DNA of 64,000 nt from Collybia mongolica. Lineage: Eukaryota > Basidiomycota > Agaricomycetes > Agaricales > Clitocybaceae. Location of the stretch: contig JAAXNY010000009.1 of NCBI GenBank assembly GCA_013420905.1, positions 2,852,001 to 2,916,000 of the forward strand. Direction: 5' to 3'. A program made the position numbers and the translations under genes. Below, piece after piece: positions 11,243-22,200 of the stretch. Below the pieces are notes generated by a model. It saw nothing but the letters and a program-made list of their open reading frames with translations. It was not told the origin of the DNA and ran no database searches. How positions within the stretch are numbered: position 1 is the first letter of the stretch; the number at the start of each line of letters is the position of its first letter.

Positions 11243-12397
11243 TTGAAACCTGCGAGCAGCAGCGAAAGTAGCAGAAGCAGCAGCAGACAAAGCGCAATCA
11301 GCAGCAAAGACTTCCAAGACGCGGAAGAACAACCAAGACTTGTAATAGTCACACAAACAGAAACGCCCACCACGCCGAGACAACCAAAAACAGAAAGTTC
11401 CAAAGGAAAGGAACCAGAGAAACCGAAACCCGAACCACCGAATTCCCCGATACCACCAGACTCAGACGTAGAAATGGCAGACGAGCGAAGACCTACCGAA
11501 ATTAAACTTAGCTCACCGAACATCTTCGATGGAAATCGAAGAATGACAAAGGACTTCGTCCTTGATTGCAAAATGTATTTGCAGGCAAACGATAGAATTT
11601 ACGATACAGATTGGAAGAAGATCCTCTACGTACTTTCGTACATGAAGGGAGGAACAGCAGGACCATGGAAAAAGTCCTGGTATGGAGAAAACAGCGACCA
11701 TCCAGGAACCTTTACAACATTCATGACAACAGTTGAAGAAGCGTTCTCTACTCCAGACGAGGCAGGAGACGCCAGACAGACCTTAAAGATGCTGCGCATG
11801 ACAGGAAACATGACGGCAGATGATTATATTGCGGAATTCAAATCAGCCGCATCAGAAAGCAAGATTACAGAAAGTGAAGCGCTCGTCGAATATTTCATGG
11901 AAGGAATACCTCCTTCCCTGATGCAGAAGATCTTAACAATGGATAATCCACCGACCACCATCAAGGGTTGGTATGAAAAGGCATCCATATTCGATACTCA
12001 GTACAGACGTGCAAAATCGATCGTAGCACGCATTAAAGGAAACACCGGAAAAACTACGGGAGGAAACAACGGAAAGAAATACAATTTCCAACGAAACAAT
12101 CCCAAATACATCCCGAATAACAGTCGAGATCCAAATGCTATGGATATCGATCGATTAACTATCCAAGAAAGAGACGAGCATATGAAACGAGGATTATGCT
12201 TCGAATGTCACAAATATGGACATCGAGCATCAGATCACAAAGCAGGAGGATCGATTCCTCAAACACAAAGAAAGGAAGAACAGAAGACACCAATGAAAGG
12301 CAAAGATGCCTACATGAAAATCCGAGCACTTATGGCAGAATTAGACGAAGAAGAAAAGGAGATCGCCCTAAAGAATATGGAAGATGAGGGTTTTTAA
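11243..12397 (+). CDS. gag: Gypsy-1 Gag
   Basis: An intact 384-codon frame in coordinates, open from just after the TGA at 11189. The first ATG is at 11474, yet the 77 codons before it look coding (Ser/Pro/Glu-rich), so the true start is unclear; it may be non-AUG, or an ATG may have been lost. The core resembles the retrotransposon Gag (capsid) domain around PNIFDGNRRMTKDFVLDCKMYL. A C-terminal zinc knuckle CFECHKYGHRASDH has the spacing CX2CX4HX4H, with His in place of the usual last Cys. It packages the element RNA in cytoplasmic particles. The stop TAA (12395-12397) directly follows the slip site GGGTTTT. No internal stops. Confidence 0.88.
   Translation: MKPASSSESSRSSSRQSAISSKDFQDAEEQPRLVIVTQTETPTTPRQPKTESSKGKEPEKPKPEPPNSPIPPDSDVEMADERRPTEIKLSSPNIFDGNRRMTKDFVLDCKMYLQANDRIYDTDWKKILYVLSYMKGGTAGPWKKSWYGENSDHPGTFTTFMTTVEEAFSTPDEAGDARQTLKMLRMTGNMTADDYIAEFKSAASESKITESEALVEYFMEGIPPSLMQKILTMDNPPTTIKGWYEKASIFDTQYRRAKSIVARIKGNTGKTTGGNNGKKYNFQRNNPKYIPNNSRDPNAMDIDRLTIQERDEHMKRGLCFECHKYGHRASDHKAGGSIPQTQRKEEQKTPMKGKDAYMKIRALMAELDEEEKEIALKNMEDEGF
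12388..12394 (+). promoter_or_regulatory. Gypsy-1 -1 frameshift heptamer
   Basis: G GGT TTT sits in phase with the gag codons (GAG GGT TTT TAA), immediately before the gag stop. Slipping back one base reads GGG TTT TTA AAG CGG into the pol frame, which is open from there on. It fits the X XXY YYZ rule for -1 slippage. Confidence 0.7.
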
Positions 12398-15300
12398 AGC
12401 GGCGGACTGAATCAACGTCAGTACCTGCCGAAATCTTTTCAGTAACACTATCACCTGTAATATTAGGAGAGATGAATCGACAATCGTTATCCATTCCAAT
12501 TACGGTGATTGAAGAACAGAAAAACGTCGAAACCCAAGCAATCGGATTAATCGATTGTGGAGCTGGAGGAATTTTCATTGACAAAGCATTTGTCGAAGAA
12601 AACGGGATAAAGACAACCCCATTAAGGAAATCATACTCGGTTAGAAACGTAGACGGCACAAAGAACCAATCAGGAAACATCACTGATTGTGTATGGACCA
12701 AAATCCGAATCGGAAACGAAGAAATCCGAATTCGATTGCTCGTCAGCGGACTAGGAAAAGAAAATATCATTTTAGGATTACCATGGTTAAAACGGCACAA
12801 CCCCAAGATTGATTGGGAGAAAGGAACACTCGACTTCGGATCAAGCATCAAGAAAGGAGTTCTTTCGGAAGCAATCCGAAGAAACCTGGAAATCCGACAA
12901 ATGAAATTAACACGGCAATATCCTAAGGCAACGGTAACAGAACTACAGGAAGAATATCCGGAAGAAATCCCAAGGAATCAACCCCTTGAAGATTGGCAAC
13001 CGATTCTTTTAGAAATCAACGAAGAAGATGATGAACCTGAAATCAATCTACTCAGGACATACATCGACTCAGAAGATGATGAAGAAGAATCCATTTGGAT
13101 ACAGGCAAAAACATCAATATCACAGGAATTAGAACATAAAGCAGAAATTGAAGACCAGAAACCAAAGAAGACATTACCAGAATTCTATAGAGAATATGCG
13201 TCATTATTCAACAAAACAAATTCGGAAAGGATGCCAACACGACGATCATGGGACCATGCGATAGATCTTAAACCTGATTTTATCCCAAAAGATTGTAAGA
13301 TCTATCCCATCAGCCCGGCAGAACAAGGAAAACTGGACGAATTTATTGATGAAAACATGCGAAAAGGATACATTCGACCATCGAAATCCCCACAAGCATC
13401 ACCTTTCTTCTTTGTATCAAAGAAAGACTCGACAAAACTTCGGCCAACCCAAGATTACAGAAGACTAAACGAAGGAACTATAAAGAACGCATACCCTTTG
13501 CCACTTGTAGGGGAGCTTCTTGATAAACTTAAAGGGGCAAAATACTTCACAAAGTTGGATTTACGATGGGGATATAATAACGTCCGGATCAAAGAAGGCG
13601 ATGAATGGAAAGCGGCATTTAAAACAAACAGGGGATTATTCGAACCCCTTGTTATGTTTTTCGGTCTATGCAATTCGCCAGCAACGTTCCAAAATATGAT
13701 GAATGATATCTACGCAATCGAGATTGACGAAGGATGGATTTTGATTTATATGGACGACATCCTTATTTCCTCCGACAACATCGATGATTTGCGAAGAAAA
13801 ACCCTTAAAGTCTTGGACAAATTGAAGGAAAACGATTTATATCTGAACTTGGACAAATGCGTATTCGAAGCCACGGAACTCGAATATCTCGGACTAGTCA
13901 TCAGAGAAAACGAGATAGGTATGGAACCGACTAAATTGGCAGGAATCGCAGATTGGCCAGCACCAACAACAGTAAAACAAGTCCGATCATTCCTTGGATT
14001 CGCAAACTTCTATTGAAAATTCATTGGACATTACGCCGAACTTAGCAGACCATTAACGAATTTGACAAGAAAAGACGTCGAATGGAAATGGACACAAGAG
14101 TGTCAAGAAGCATTCGATGGTCTGAAACAGAAATTCTTGAAGTCACCCGTCCTTATGATGCCAGACAAAAGGAAACCATTTCACATCAAATCAGATGCTT
14201 CGAAATGGGCTACAGGCGCGGTATTACGACAACAAAACGATAATGGAGAATGGCACCCATGTGGATATATTTCACATTCATTCACAGAAACCGAACGAAA
14301 TTACGAGATCTACGATAGAGAATTATTAGGCATCATACGAGCTTTGAAGACATGGAGACACTACCTCGAAGGATCACAATTCCCAACAGTAATTCTATCC
14401 GATCACAAAAACTTAACGTATTTCCGAACGGCACAAAAATTGAACCGACGACAGGCAGGATGGAGCCTTTTCTTATCACAATTCGATCTCAAACTTGTGC
14501 ATACACCTGGAACACAGATGATACAATCCGATGCCTTATCAAGAAGATCAGACTACGTCAATACGGAAGACACAGATAACGAAGATCGGATTTTATTGCC
14601 AGATGACATTTTCATCAAAATGATTGATATAGGATTACAAGAAGACCTGAAGAAATCAATAGAAGAAGATGATTTGTTCGCAAAATCAATCGAAGCATTA
14701 AAGGAAACAGGGACACCACCGATTAAATCAAACTTATCAGATTGGAAATTTGAAGACGGACTTCTGTTTTTCAAGAACAGATGTTATGTAGGACCGGATG
14801 CAAAATTACGGAAGGAAATAGTGCGAAGATATCACGACACGAAACCAGGAGGACACCCAGGCCAATATAAGACACAGGAATTGATCAGTCGAGAATACTG
14901 GTGGCCAGGTATGGGAGTGTTTATAAAAAATTATGTTGACGGTTGTGCCACATGTCAACAAATGAAAGTCAACACACACCCAACAAAACCCGGGTTGATA
15001 CCGATTGCAACAAACGGAGAACCGAGACCATTCTCATTTGTCACAGCCGATTTCATCACAGACCTGCCAGAAAACGATGGGAAAGATAGCCTCATGGTCG
15101 TGGTAGATCATGGCCTTACGAAGGGGGTAATTTCTATCCCTTGCACCAAAACGATCGATGCTTTAGGAACGGCGAATCTTTATCTGGAACATGTTTACAA
15201 AAGATTTGGACTACCCGACACTTTTCTATCGGATCGAGGCCCTCAATTCGCAGCAAAAGTTTTCAAAGAACTAGGAAAACTCCTTGGAATCAAACTCATA

Positions 15301-16077
15301 ATGAGTACGGCATATCATCCACAGACAGATGGAGAAACAGAGAGATTAAACCAAGAGCTCGAAATCTACTTCCGCATGTTCTGTCAGAACAACCCGGCAA
15401 TATGGAAAGAACTTAACTCAATCGCAGAATTCGCGCATAATCAAAAAAATCATTCCACTACAAAGAAATCTCCATTCTTCCTAATGATGGGATACGAACC
15501 CCAAGCAATTCCATCAGCATTCCAGAAGACGAATGTTCCGAGTGTAGAACAACGAATGATTGAGCTTAACAAAGCCCGAGAAGAAGCTATGGCCGCACAC
15601 GAATTAGCGAGAAGAAAAGTCGCAGAAAGGACAACACGAGGTTTCACTCCATTCAAACAAGGAGAATACGTTTGGTTAGAAGGAACAAATCTTCGAATTC
15701 CTTACCCATCAAAGAAACTAGCACCAAAAAGAGAAGGACCCTTCAAAATCCGAGAAGTCCTCGGACCAGTGACATACAGACTAGAACTTCCATCACAATG
15801 GAAGATTCATCCCGTGTTTCATGCATCACTCCTCACACCATACAAAGAAACCGATACCCACGGACCAAACTTCTTAGAACCACCACCGGATCTTATAAAT
15901 CAAGAAGAAGAATACGAAGTGGAAGGGATTATTAATCACCGACAACGAGGCCGAGGCTTCCAATACCTCGTGAAATGGAAAGATTACTCATCCGCGCACA
16001 ACACATGGGAACCTGAAAGTCACTTAAAAAGGGCTCGAACGATCCTTCAATCCTATCAGAAGCTACATCGCCTCTAA
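12391..16077 (+). pseudogene. pol: Gypsy-1 Pol (PR-RT-RNaseH-IN-chromodomain), one in-frame stop
   Basis: Frame 1, expressed by slippage at 12388-12394; the first ATG is at 12472. Domains in order: aspartic protease GLIDCGAGGIFID (DCGA active site, ~12553); reverse transcriptase with YMDD at 13747-13758; RNase H with SDASKWATGAVL and SDHKNLTYF; integrase with the HHCC finger (YHDT...GHPG...CATCQQ) and core Asp/Asp/Glu (TADFITDLP, LSDRGPQF, HPQTDGETERLNQE); and a C-terminal chromodomain YEVEGIINHRQ...YLVKWKDYSSAHNTWEPE. The only lesion is TGA at 14014-14016 in NFY*KFI, where Gypsy-2 has NFYRRFI: CGA became TGA. Stop at 16075-16077. RT, RNase H and integrase motifs are otherwise complete, so this copy is one base change from an open pol. 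Confidence 0.92.
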
Positions 16078-16129
16078 ACAGACTATCATCTCTCATCGCT
16101 CTCAACAAATTTCAAAGCTCATACAAACA

Positions 16130-17143
16130 ATGTCTTCCCCCATCACCAACAACCTTTACATTGCCACCGCCACCCCTCTTAACACTCCTTCCGACACTCC
16201 TATCGTCAACATTGGATCCCAAGAACGTCTCGAGATAGCTACGAGAATTATACGCAGTCAAAAATTCTTATCATGGTTCATGAACGAAGAACACCGTGAA
16301 AGAATGATCCAAGCGTTTAATCAACCACCGTATAACCAACTCATCGAACTAGTTGGGAAATATTTAGAGATTAGAGATATGTTGTACACTCAAACTGCGG
16401 ATATCAGCCGAGCACTAGACCAGGTCACTGACGAGCTGACGAACACACAAGAATTCCGAATTCTAGAAGACTTAATTCCCTTACTACAAGACAGAATTCG
16501 ATTACCTACGTCCACGCCGTCGACACCTACGGAATCGACTACAGATATCTCGACAAGTGACAAAGAAACACAAACATCCCCTCCGATAACACCAACACCT
16601 TCAGCGCCCAACTCTCCTATTTATGAACCCGCACCATTACCAATTCCGCCCTTTTGCGAACCATCCCCTCCATCCTCGCAACATTCCACCCCTGATCCAA
16701 ACGACATGGTTCAAAACAAGGAAGTATTTAAATATCTAGAAGGACGAAAAGGTACAAAATCGGTCATAAAGAAGAAGAAAACCCTCAAATCAATCAAATA
16801 CACGATGAACGCTCTCAATCACGTTGGAAGTCGAGAGAAACCAATCGACCTCACGCAAGTAGAACGAGCAATCATTTACAAAAACGTGTTATGCTCTCGA
16901 TGCCTTAACTTCGGACACTCATCAATACACTGCAAAAAACAATATTGTCCGATATGTTACAAACCGGCTCCAGGACATCGAAGAGACCAATGTCCTGAAA
17001 GACCAATAACTAGGACGGCAGGGTATCACCAAAGCTGGCGACGGGTTGGGGATGAATATGAAGATGTAAATGACGGAATTGACAACCCCTTTGACTTCCC
17101 AGAAGCCATTGCCAACATGTCGGGAGAGCCAATTGATTTCTAA
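16130..17143 (+). CDS. Gypsy-1 ORF3: zinc-knuckle protein in the env position
   Basis: An intact 337-codon frame starting ATG 52 bp after pol and ending 33 bp before the 3' LTR, on the element's coding strand. Residues ~30-125 look helical. Residues 125-195 are a Pro/Ser/Thr-rich linker. A Lys-rich stretch follows (GRKGTKSVIKKKKTLKS). Two zinc knuckles come next: CSRCLNFGHSSIHC (CX2CX4HX4C) and CPICYKPAPGHRRDQC (CX2CX6HX4C). The C-terminus is acidic. There is no signal peptide or membrane helix, so it is not an envelope protein. It looks like a second nucleic-acid-binding protein of the element; captured gag-like or host origin is equally possible. Ty3/Gypsy chromoviruses normally stop after pol. 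Lack of stops suggests it is or was recently functional. Confidence 0.8.
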   Translation: MSSPITNNLYIATATPLNTPSDTPIVNIGSQERLEIATRIIRSQKFLSWFMNEEHRERMIQAFNQPPYNQLIELVGKYLEIRDMLYTQTADISRALDQVTDELTNTQEFRILEDLIPLLQDRIRLPTSTPSTPTESTTDISTSDKETQTSPPITPTPSAPNSPIYEPAPLPIPPFCEPSPPSSQHSTPDPNDMVQNKEVFKYLEGRKGTKSVIKKKKTLKSIKYTMNALNHVGSREKPIDLTQVERAIIYKNVLCSRCLNFGHSSIHCKKQYCPICYKPAPGHRRDQCPERPITRTAGYHQSWRRVGDEYEDVNDGIDNPFDFPEAIANMSGEPIDF

Positions 17144-17163
17144 AGCTGGGACGCTTTAGAGAT

Positions 17164-17173
17164 AGAAGAGGGG
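17164..17173 (+). other. Gypsy-1 polypurine tract
   Basis: AGAAGAGGGG lies just before TAA and the 3' LTR start at 17177. This is the expected site of plus-strand priming. Confidence 0.7.
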
Positions 17174-17176
17174 TAA

Positions 17177-17640
17177 TGTTACAAATTCCCCTACTTGTCC
17201 GGCATATCACTTCTTTTCCCTTTTCTTTTACTATCAGACACTTATTGACCTTATCTTTGACATCCCCATATGCATTCTCTTTCCCATAGTTACTAAGCTT
17301 CCTTACTCATCCTCTCAGATAGCTTACTAACTCTTATCTATAACAAATAGTGTAAACAACGCTTATTGAACTACCACGTATATATAGGGATACTTTAGTT
17401 AGTTAGCTCTTTAGCTTGACCTAGCTGAATTCACCTTATTCATCTATTCTCTTGACGCGAACTCGATCCTATCCGCCTTACGAAGGGGGTAGTGCATCTC
17501 TGATCAGATAAACTCGATAACTTGACTTTAGCCCTATTGAGGGAGTCAATAGACGTTGGACTTACAGAAGTCAACGGTCTAAGAACGAACAAACGACTCA
17601 GCATATTGATCTAGAGGATAAGGCCTAAACAGCCGTAACA
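17177..17640 (+). repeat. Gypsy-1 3' LTR
   Basis: 464 bp, collinear with 10714-11177 without gaps. It is followed by the target duplication CATGG. Confidence 0.95.
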
Positions 17641-17699
17641 CATGGTTGTTCATACTGTATATGCTACTCCCTGTCTGAGCCTCTTGGCAACATGACCCC

Positions 17700-17965
17700 A
17701 TACAGAAATGCAACAAGTATTTGGCAAGCTCAAATGTGTGGTCATATTACATCTTCATGTTGGGCATCCATCAGGCCTTCCATGTTGTCAAGCTACTCCC
17801 TGTACCCTACATTCTAATTCTAGGACAATGCCTGACAAGTGTTCCAGAACCAAACTTATCAACAACAAAAAGTAATATAAAGTTGAAGAGATTCTGGATA
17901 GCTAATTCTATTGCAACAACCTGGTTCTAGAAATATAAAGAAAAGTTAATCAAAAAAAAAACATA
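17700..17965 (+). pseudogene. Chromovirus 3' end relic
   Basis: Frames here read FHVVKLLPVP, then LTSVPEPNL, then (one frame over) YKVEEILDS and FYCNNLVLE. These match in order the integrase tail and chromodomain start of Gypsy-2 (FHVVKLLPAP, VTEVPEPTL, YEVQEIMDSRIYRNKLQYL). There are stops and a frameshift. It is older than, and distinct from, the inserted Gypsy-1. Confidence 0.6.
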
Positions 17966-18002
17966 AGGACTCATATCTGCCAGTAATGGCCCTCTACCTC
18001 AG

Positions 18003-18562
18003 GTTTGTGAGGTCCCCACCAGTACAATACTCCATATTTAGATAAATATGACATTCCATGTGCTGCATGAGTTAAGTTATTTAGAGTGACACAAGTCTCA
18101 GAATGACAGAGTGCCCATGAACCACAATATCAATAAGCCTCATGATGTGCCTGCATGAGCAGGTGTGCTGCACTTACTTCTTCTATAGTAGAAAGTAAGT
18201 TTGGGAATAGGAGGGGCATTGAGATGACATTTGTGGTCACATTTCCACTCCTTGCCTTGCTCCTCCCATTGCAGTTCCTATCATGCTCCTAATCACTGCT
18301 CCAACTCCTGCTGTACCTGCACTCCCTGCTCCGGTCCCAGTTGTGCTCCCAATCTCTTGAGCCACCCCACAAGTATGAGTGGCTGCATGAGGGTATGCAT
18401 GTAGGGGGGGGGGCCTATGTGGATTGTAAGGAGTTGGGGGCAGTAAGGAATGACCAATCAGGTGGATAGCACACCACACACCAGGAATGAGGAACAAGAA
18501 AAAGCCAAAAAAGCAAGAACACAACAAGACTGAAAGTTCACTTTCAAACTCAGATGGTATGA
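18003..18562 (-). repeat. Inverted-repeat unit, left arm
   Basis: About 560 bp whose reverse complement matches 18652-18836 joined to 24150-24425 and 24810-24907. The 89-bp spacer (18563-18651) is AT-rich. This arm is uninterrupted, so it serves as the empty-site control for the two LTR insertions in the other arm. It carries the same piece of an Atg1-like kinase (minus-strand reading HMECHIYLNMEYC) near 18060. Frames such as 18527-18237 are repeat-derived and not called as a gene. Confidence 0.8.
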
Positions 18563-18836
18563 CAGTCCATTTGTATATTTATTTTCCAAAACTTATTTAT
18601 TCAAGTGAGTGATTTATTTATTCATTTAGTTACTTAACCATTTTTGGTTTAGATCACACCATCTGAGTTTGACAGCAAAATTTCAGTCTCAGTGTGTTCT
18701 TGTTTTCCTTGCCCCTTGTTTCTGGTGTGTGGTACACTATCTGCCTAATTGGTCATTCCTTACTGCCCCCAACTCCTCACAATCCACATAGCCCCCCCCC
18801 CCTACACACATACCCTCATGCAGCCACTCATACTTG

Positions 18837-19216
18837 TGTTGGATTGGCAAGGGTGCCAATGCCCGAATGCCAAGCCGTGCGTGAGGTCATACCATCCGCA
18901 CGTTACCTTTTCCATTTCATATTTGTACTGTACAACCTTTACCCTCATTCCGTAAAGTCCCTGCTAGTCCCGTTATCTCCCTACGACCCCTATTCCTTTT
19001 CGCAGAAATACCCGTTAGTTTTTGTCGTCTCACCTCAGCTGTTGCCTTTGCTCTCGCGCGCACACCTGAGGTGAATATTCCCCCTTACATTACTTACAGA
19101 TCTTGTTACTTACTTGAACCAATCCTAGACTGACTCCGTGTCTAGGTAAATATATTAGCTGTTGCCTTTGCTCTCGTGCGCACACCTGAGACTGACTCCG
19201 TGTCTAGATTCTTACA
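18837..19216 (+). repeat. Copia 5' LTR
   Basis: 380 bp, TG...CA ends. It contains an internal near-repeat: GCTGTTGCCTTTGCTCTCG occurs twice, about 120 bp apart. Confidence 0.95.
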
Positions 19217-19229
19217 GGTTATGGGCCCC
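19217..19229 (+). other. Copia primer-binding site, tRNA-iMet anticodon arm
   Basis: GGTTATGGGCCCC begins right after the LTR. Its complement GGGGCCCATAACC resembles the anticodon stem-loop of eukaryotic initiator tRNA (CAU anticodon). This is the half-tRNA primer known from Drosophila copia. The element's first ATG (19221) lies inside it. Confidence 0.65.
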
Positions 19230-22200
19230 GACACTGCTGCTACCATATCTCCTACCCCTATTGTAACCATGTCGTCTTCTTCGCATTCTCTCACCACCGA
19301 CGTTCTTCCTTCCACTGTACCCAAGCTCGAAGCTACTGGGCTGAACTGGACTGTGTTCAATATGCAGTTCAAAGATGCTCTTGAGGCTAAGGGGTACTGG
19401 GGCCATTTTGATGGCACCTCGCCATGCCCCACATTGAAGTCACCTGCGTCAGCCGATGAGACAGCTGCTCATGCCGTGTGGACCAAGAACGAGCGTATTG
19501 CGAAATCCCTCCTCACTCAAAAAATCCCCGACTCTACCCTGATTCTTGTCCATGGCAAAGCTCTCGTCAAGGACCGTTGGGATGCTATTGTCACTGAGTA
19601 CACCAAGAAGGGAGTCTACACTCAGACGGACTTGAAGACGAAGTTCCTGAACATGAAGTGCCCTGATAAGGGCAATGTTTGTGCTTTTATGGAATTGTTA
19701 TGCACTGAAAAGGAGAAGCTCACTACCTATGGTGTCACCATTAGTGTCAAAGATTATCGTTCCACCATCATTAATTCGTTACCTCAGCACCTCTCTCGAT
19801 TCGCTGCCCAGCTCCTAGCCGTTTCCCGAATCCCTCTCGATGGAAGCCATGCTATTAAAGCCATTCATCCCGACATCTTGATCACTCTGATTGTCGAGGA
19901 GTCTGAACACGTTATCACCCAACGCGAATCGCACCGTGCTGGAAGCTCAAAGTCGAAAGCCGAAGATGAGGCTTTATCTGTCTCATCGGGGAGGAGCCGT
20001 AACTCCCCACGGCGGCCACGTGGAGAATGCTGGAACTGTGGTGACAAAGGACACTTCCAGGATAAGTGCCCCAAACCTGTGAAGTCGTCCAGTGGTGACA
20101 AGAAGGGTTCCTTGAAGGCGAGCGGCTCTGCTAATGCTGCTGTTGAGGACTCTGGCTCAGATAGCAAAGATTGTGCCTTCGCAATGGAATCCGACTCGGA
20201 CTCAGACCACGAATCCATGTCGACGGCGTTGACAGACATGTCTGGCTGGGTTACAGACAGGTCAATGCCCGAATTACAGCCTGTATCCGACTCCGAGGAT
20301 GAGTCTGATGGGCTGATGCCTGAATTGCACATGTTGTCCGATTCAGACTGGGACAGTGATGACGAAGGTGATGGTGGGCCACCCCATGCTGGGGAAGTGC
20401 CCAGGGAAATCATATCGGATCGTGGCAGGGACTCCAAGGAGTTATCTGAGGCTGGCTGGAGTGAGATTAGCTCACTTGCCAGTGTTGACTCAGACTCGGA
20501 TGTAGCCACAGAGGATGTTGCAGCAAATGTTGATGCTGGCAACAACGCTGAAGATGCCCCTCGTGTTGAAGTGTATGACTCAGGGTGTTCCCGTCACATG
20601 TCCCCATACCAAGATGCCTTTGAGAATTATACCACGATTACTCCAAGGCCTTTTCAAGCCGCCAACAAGCAAAAATTTAATGCTATTGGCAAGGGGGAGA
20701 TGGTGATTGATGTCCCTAATGGCGCTGATGTCTCCCAGCTCAGGCTCACTGAGGTGTTGTACTCCCCCGAGGTGGGCTACACCCTCGTATCTGTCGGCCA
20801 TCTTGATGACAATGGTTTCTCTGCCACCTTCGGAGGCGGGAGGTGTGTGATTCATGCTCCTGATGGGAATCAAGTCAGTGGGGTCACGAAGACCCAACGC
20901 GGCCTGTATCGGGTTCAGCATGAGCCCGAAGAGGCTAATGCCATGGTTGAGGCAATCAGCCTTGACCAGTTCCATCGGCGTATGGGCCATATCACTCCTG
21001 AGGTTGCGAGGAAACTAGTTGATCAAGGTTTCATGACTGGCGTGCGTCTTGAAACCTCTCCTAGTGGTGATCCGGTCTTCTGTGAGTCATGTGTCTATGC
21101 CAAAGCAACCAGGAAGCCTGTTCGCAAGGCTCGCGCAGGCAAGTGGGCGACAAAATTCGGAGGCGAGGTCCACTCAGATTTATGGGGGCCTGCACCAGTT
21201 GCTACGAAGGGCGGAAGACTCTACTACGTGACATTCGTGGATGACCACACTCACTGGACCCATCTTGACCTTCTTTGCGAGAAGGCCGAAACCTTCCAGT
21301 CCTACAAGGACTTTGAGGCATGGTGTGAAACTGCCCTTGGCGTGCACATCAAAACCTTGCACTCTGACCGTGGCGGCGAATACATGGGCAAGGCCTTTGT
21401 CATCCACCTCAAGGAACACGGCACCACCCAGAAGTTAACTGTCCACAACACCCCACAGCATAACAGCGTTGCAGAGCGTCGCAATCGCACCATTGTTGAA
21501 TGAATTCGTGCCCTGTTACATGCCAGCGGCCTCCCGAAGTTTTTGTGGGGGGAAGCTGCACGGCATGTCATTTGGTTGATGAATCGTACTGCGACAAAGG
21601 CCGTGGAAGGGATGACTCCATATGAGGCTCCCTTCAAGTGCAAACCAGACCTTTGGGAAGTTTGTGAGTGGGGAGAGAAGGTGTGGGTATGTGTGGAGAA
21701 GGGCGATAAGTTGGGTGGGCATGTTTGCGAGGGTCGCTGGATTGGTGTCGATGATCGGAGCAATGGCTTCCAGATCTACTGGCCAGATATGCAATCCGTC
21801 ACTGTTGAACGAAACATCTACTACGACAAGACTAGGGCATCCACAGAATGTCCCGAGGGGGAGGACACTGGTTCTGCCGTGCCGTTTGCCAATGCCCCAT
21901 CCATTTTGACCCCTGCCCCTGCCCCTGGTCCATCCACCCTTGCTCCTCCACCTATGGACGAAATTGTCTGCCCCCCCCATGAGCGCCGCCCTAGTGCCCG
22001 TGTTCAAGCCATCATTGACAGACACGGCATAACTTCAGCACATCCATCCAATCCTGTCGTCTCTCGTGGTGTACCCATGCCCACTGTCCTCAAGAATGCT
22101 ATGCTTGAGGGGGAGGGTACTGCAAACTGGATGATGACAGCTGACTTCATCGAGGAGTACGCAATGGCTGCCAAGATCAGTGAGGCCGAGGCGTTGGAGC

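Larger units (their letters stand above)
10714..17640 (+). mobile_element. Gypsy-1: full-length chromodomain Ty3/Gypsy retrotransposon
   Basis: 6,927 bp, bounded by two 464-bp LTRs that begin TGTTAC and end TAACA, with target duplication CATGG at 10709-10713 and 17641-17645. Internal order: PBS, gag (frame 2), -1 slip site, pol (PR-RT-RNaseH-IN-chromodomain, frame 1), an extra zinc-knuckle ORF, polypurine tract AGAAGAGGGG, LTR. LTRs differ at only 5 of 464 positions, all CpG transitions, so insertion is recent. A single TGA in pol is the only break seen. It is inserted in, or just beside, an older chromovirus relic (17700-17965). Confidence 0.95.

Noticed and set aside
18237..18527. Minus-strand ORF with hydrophobic start and Gly/Thr-rich tail as a secreted protein
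   Set aside because: It lies in the inverted-repeat arm and its counterpart in the other arm is not open in the same frame.
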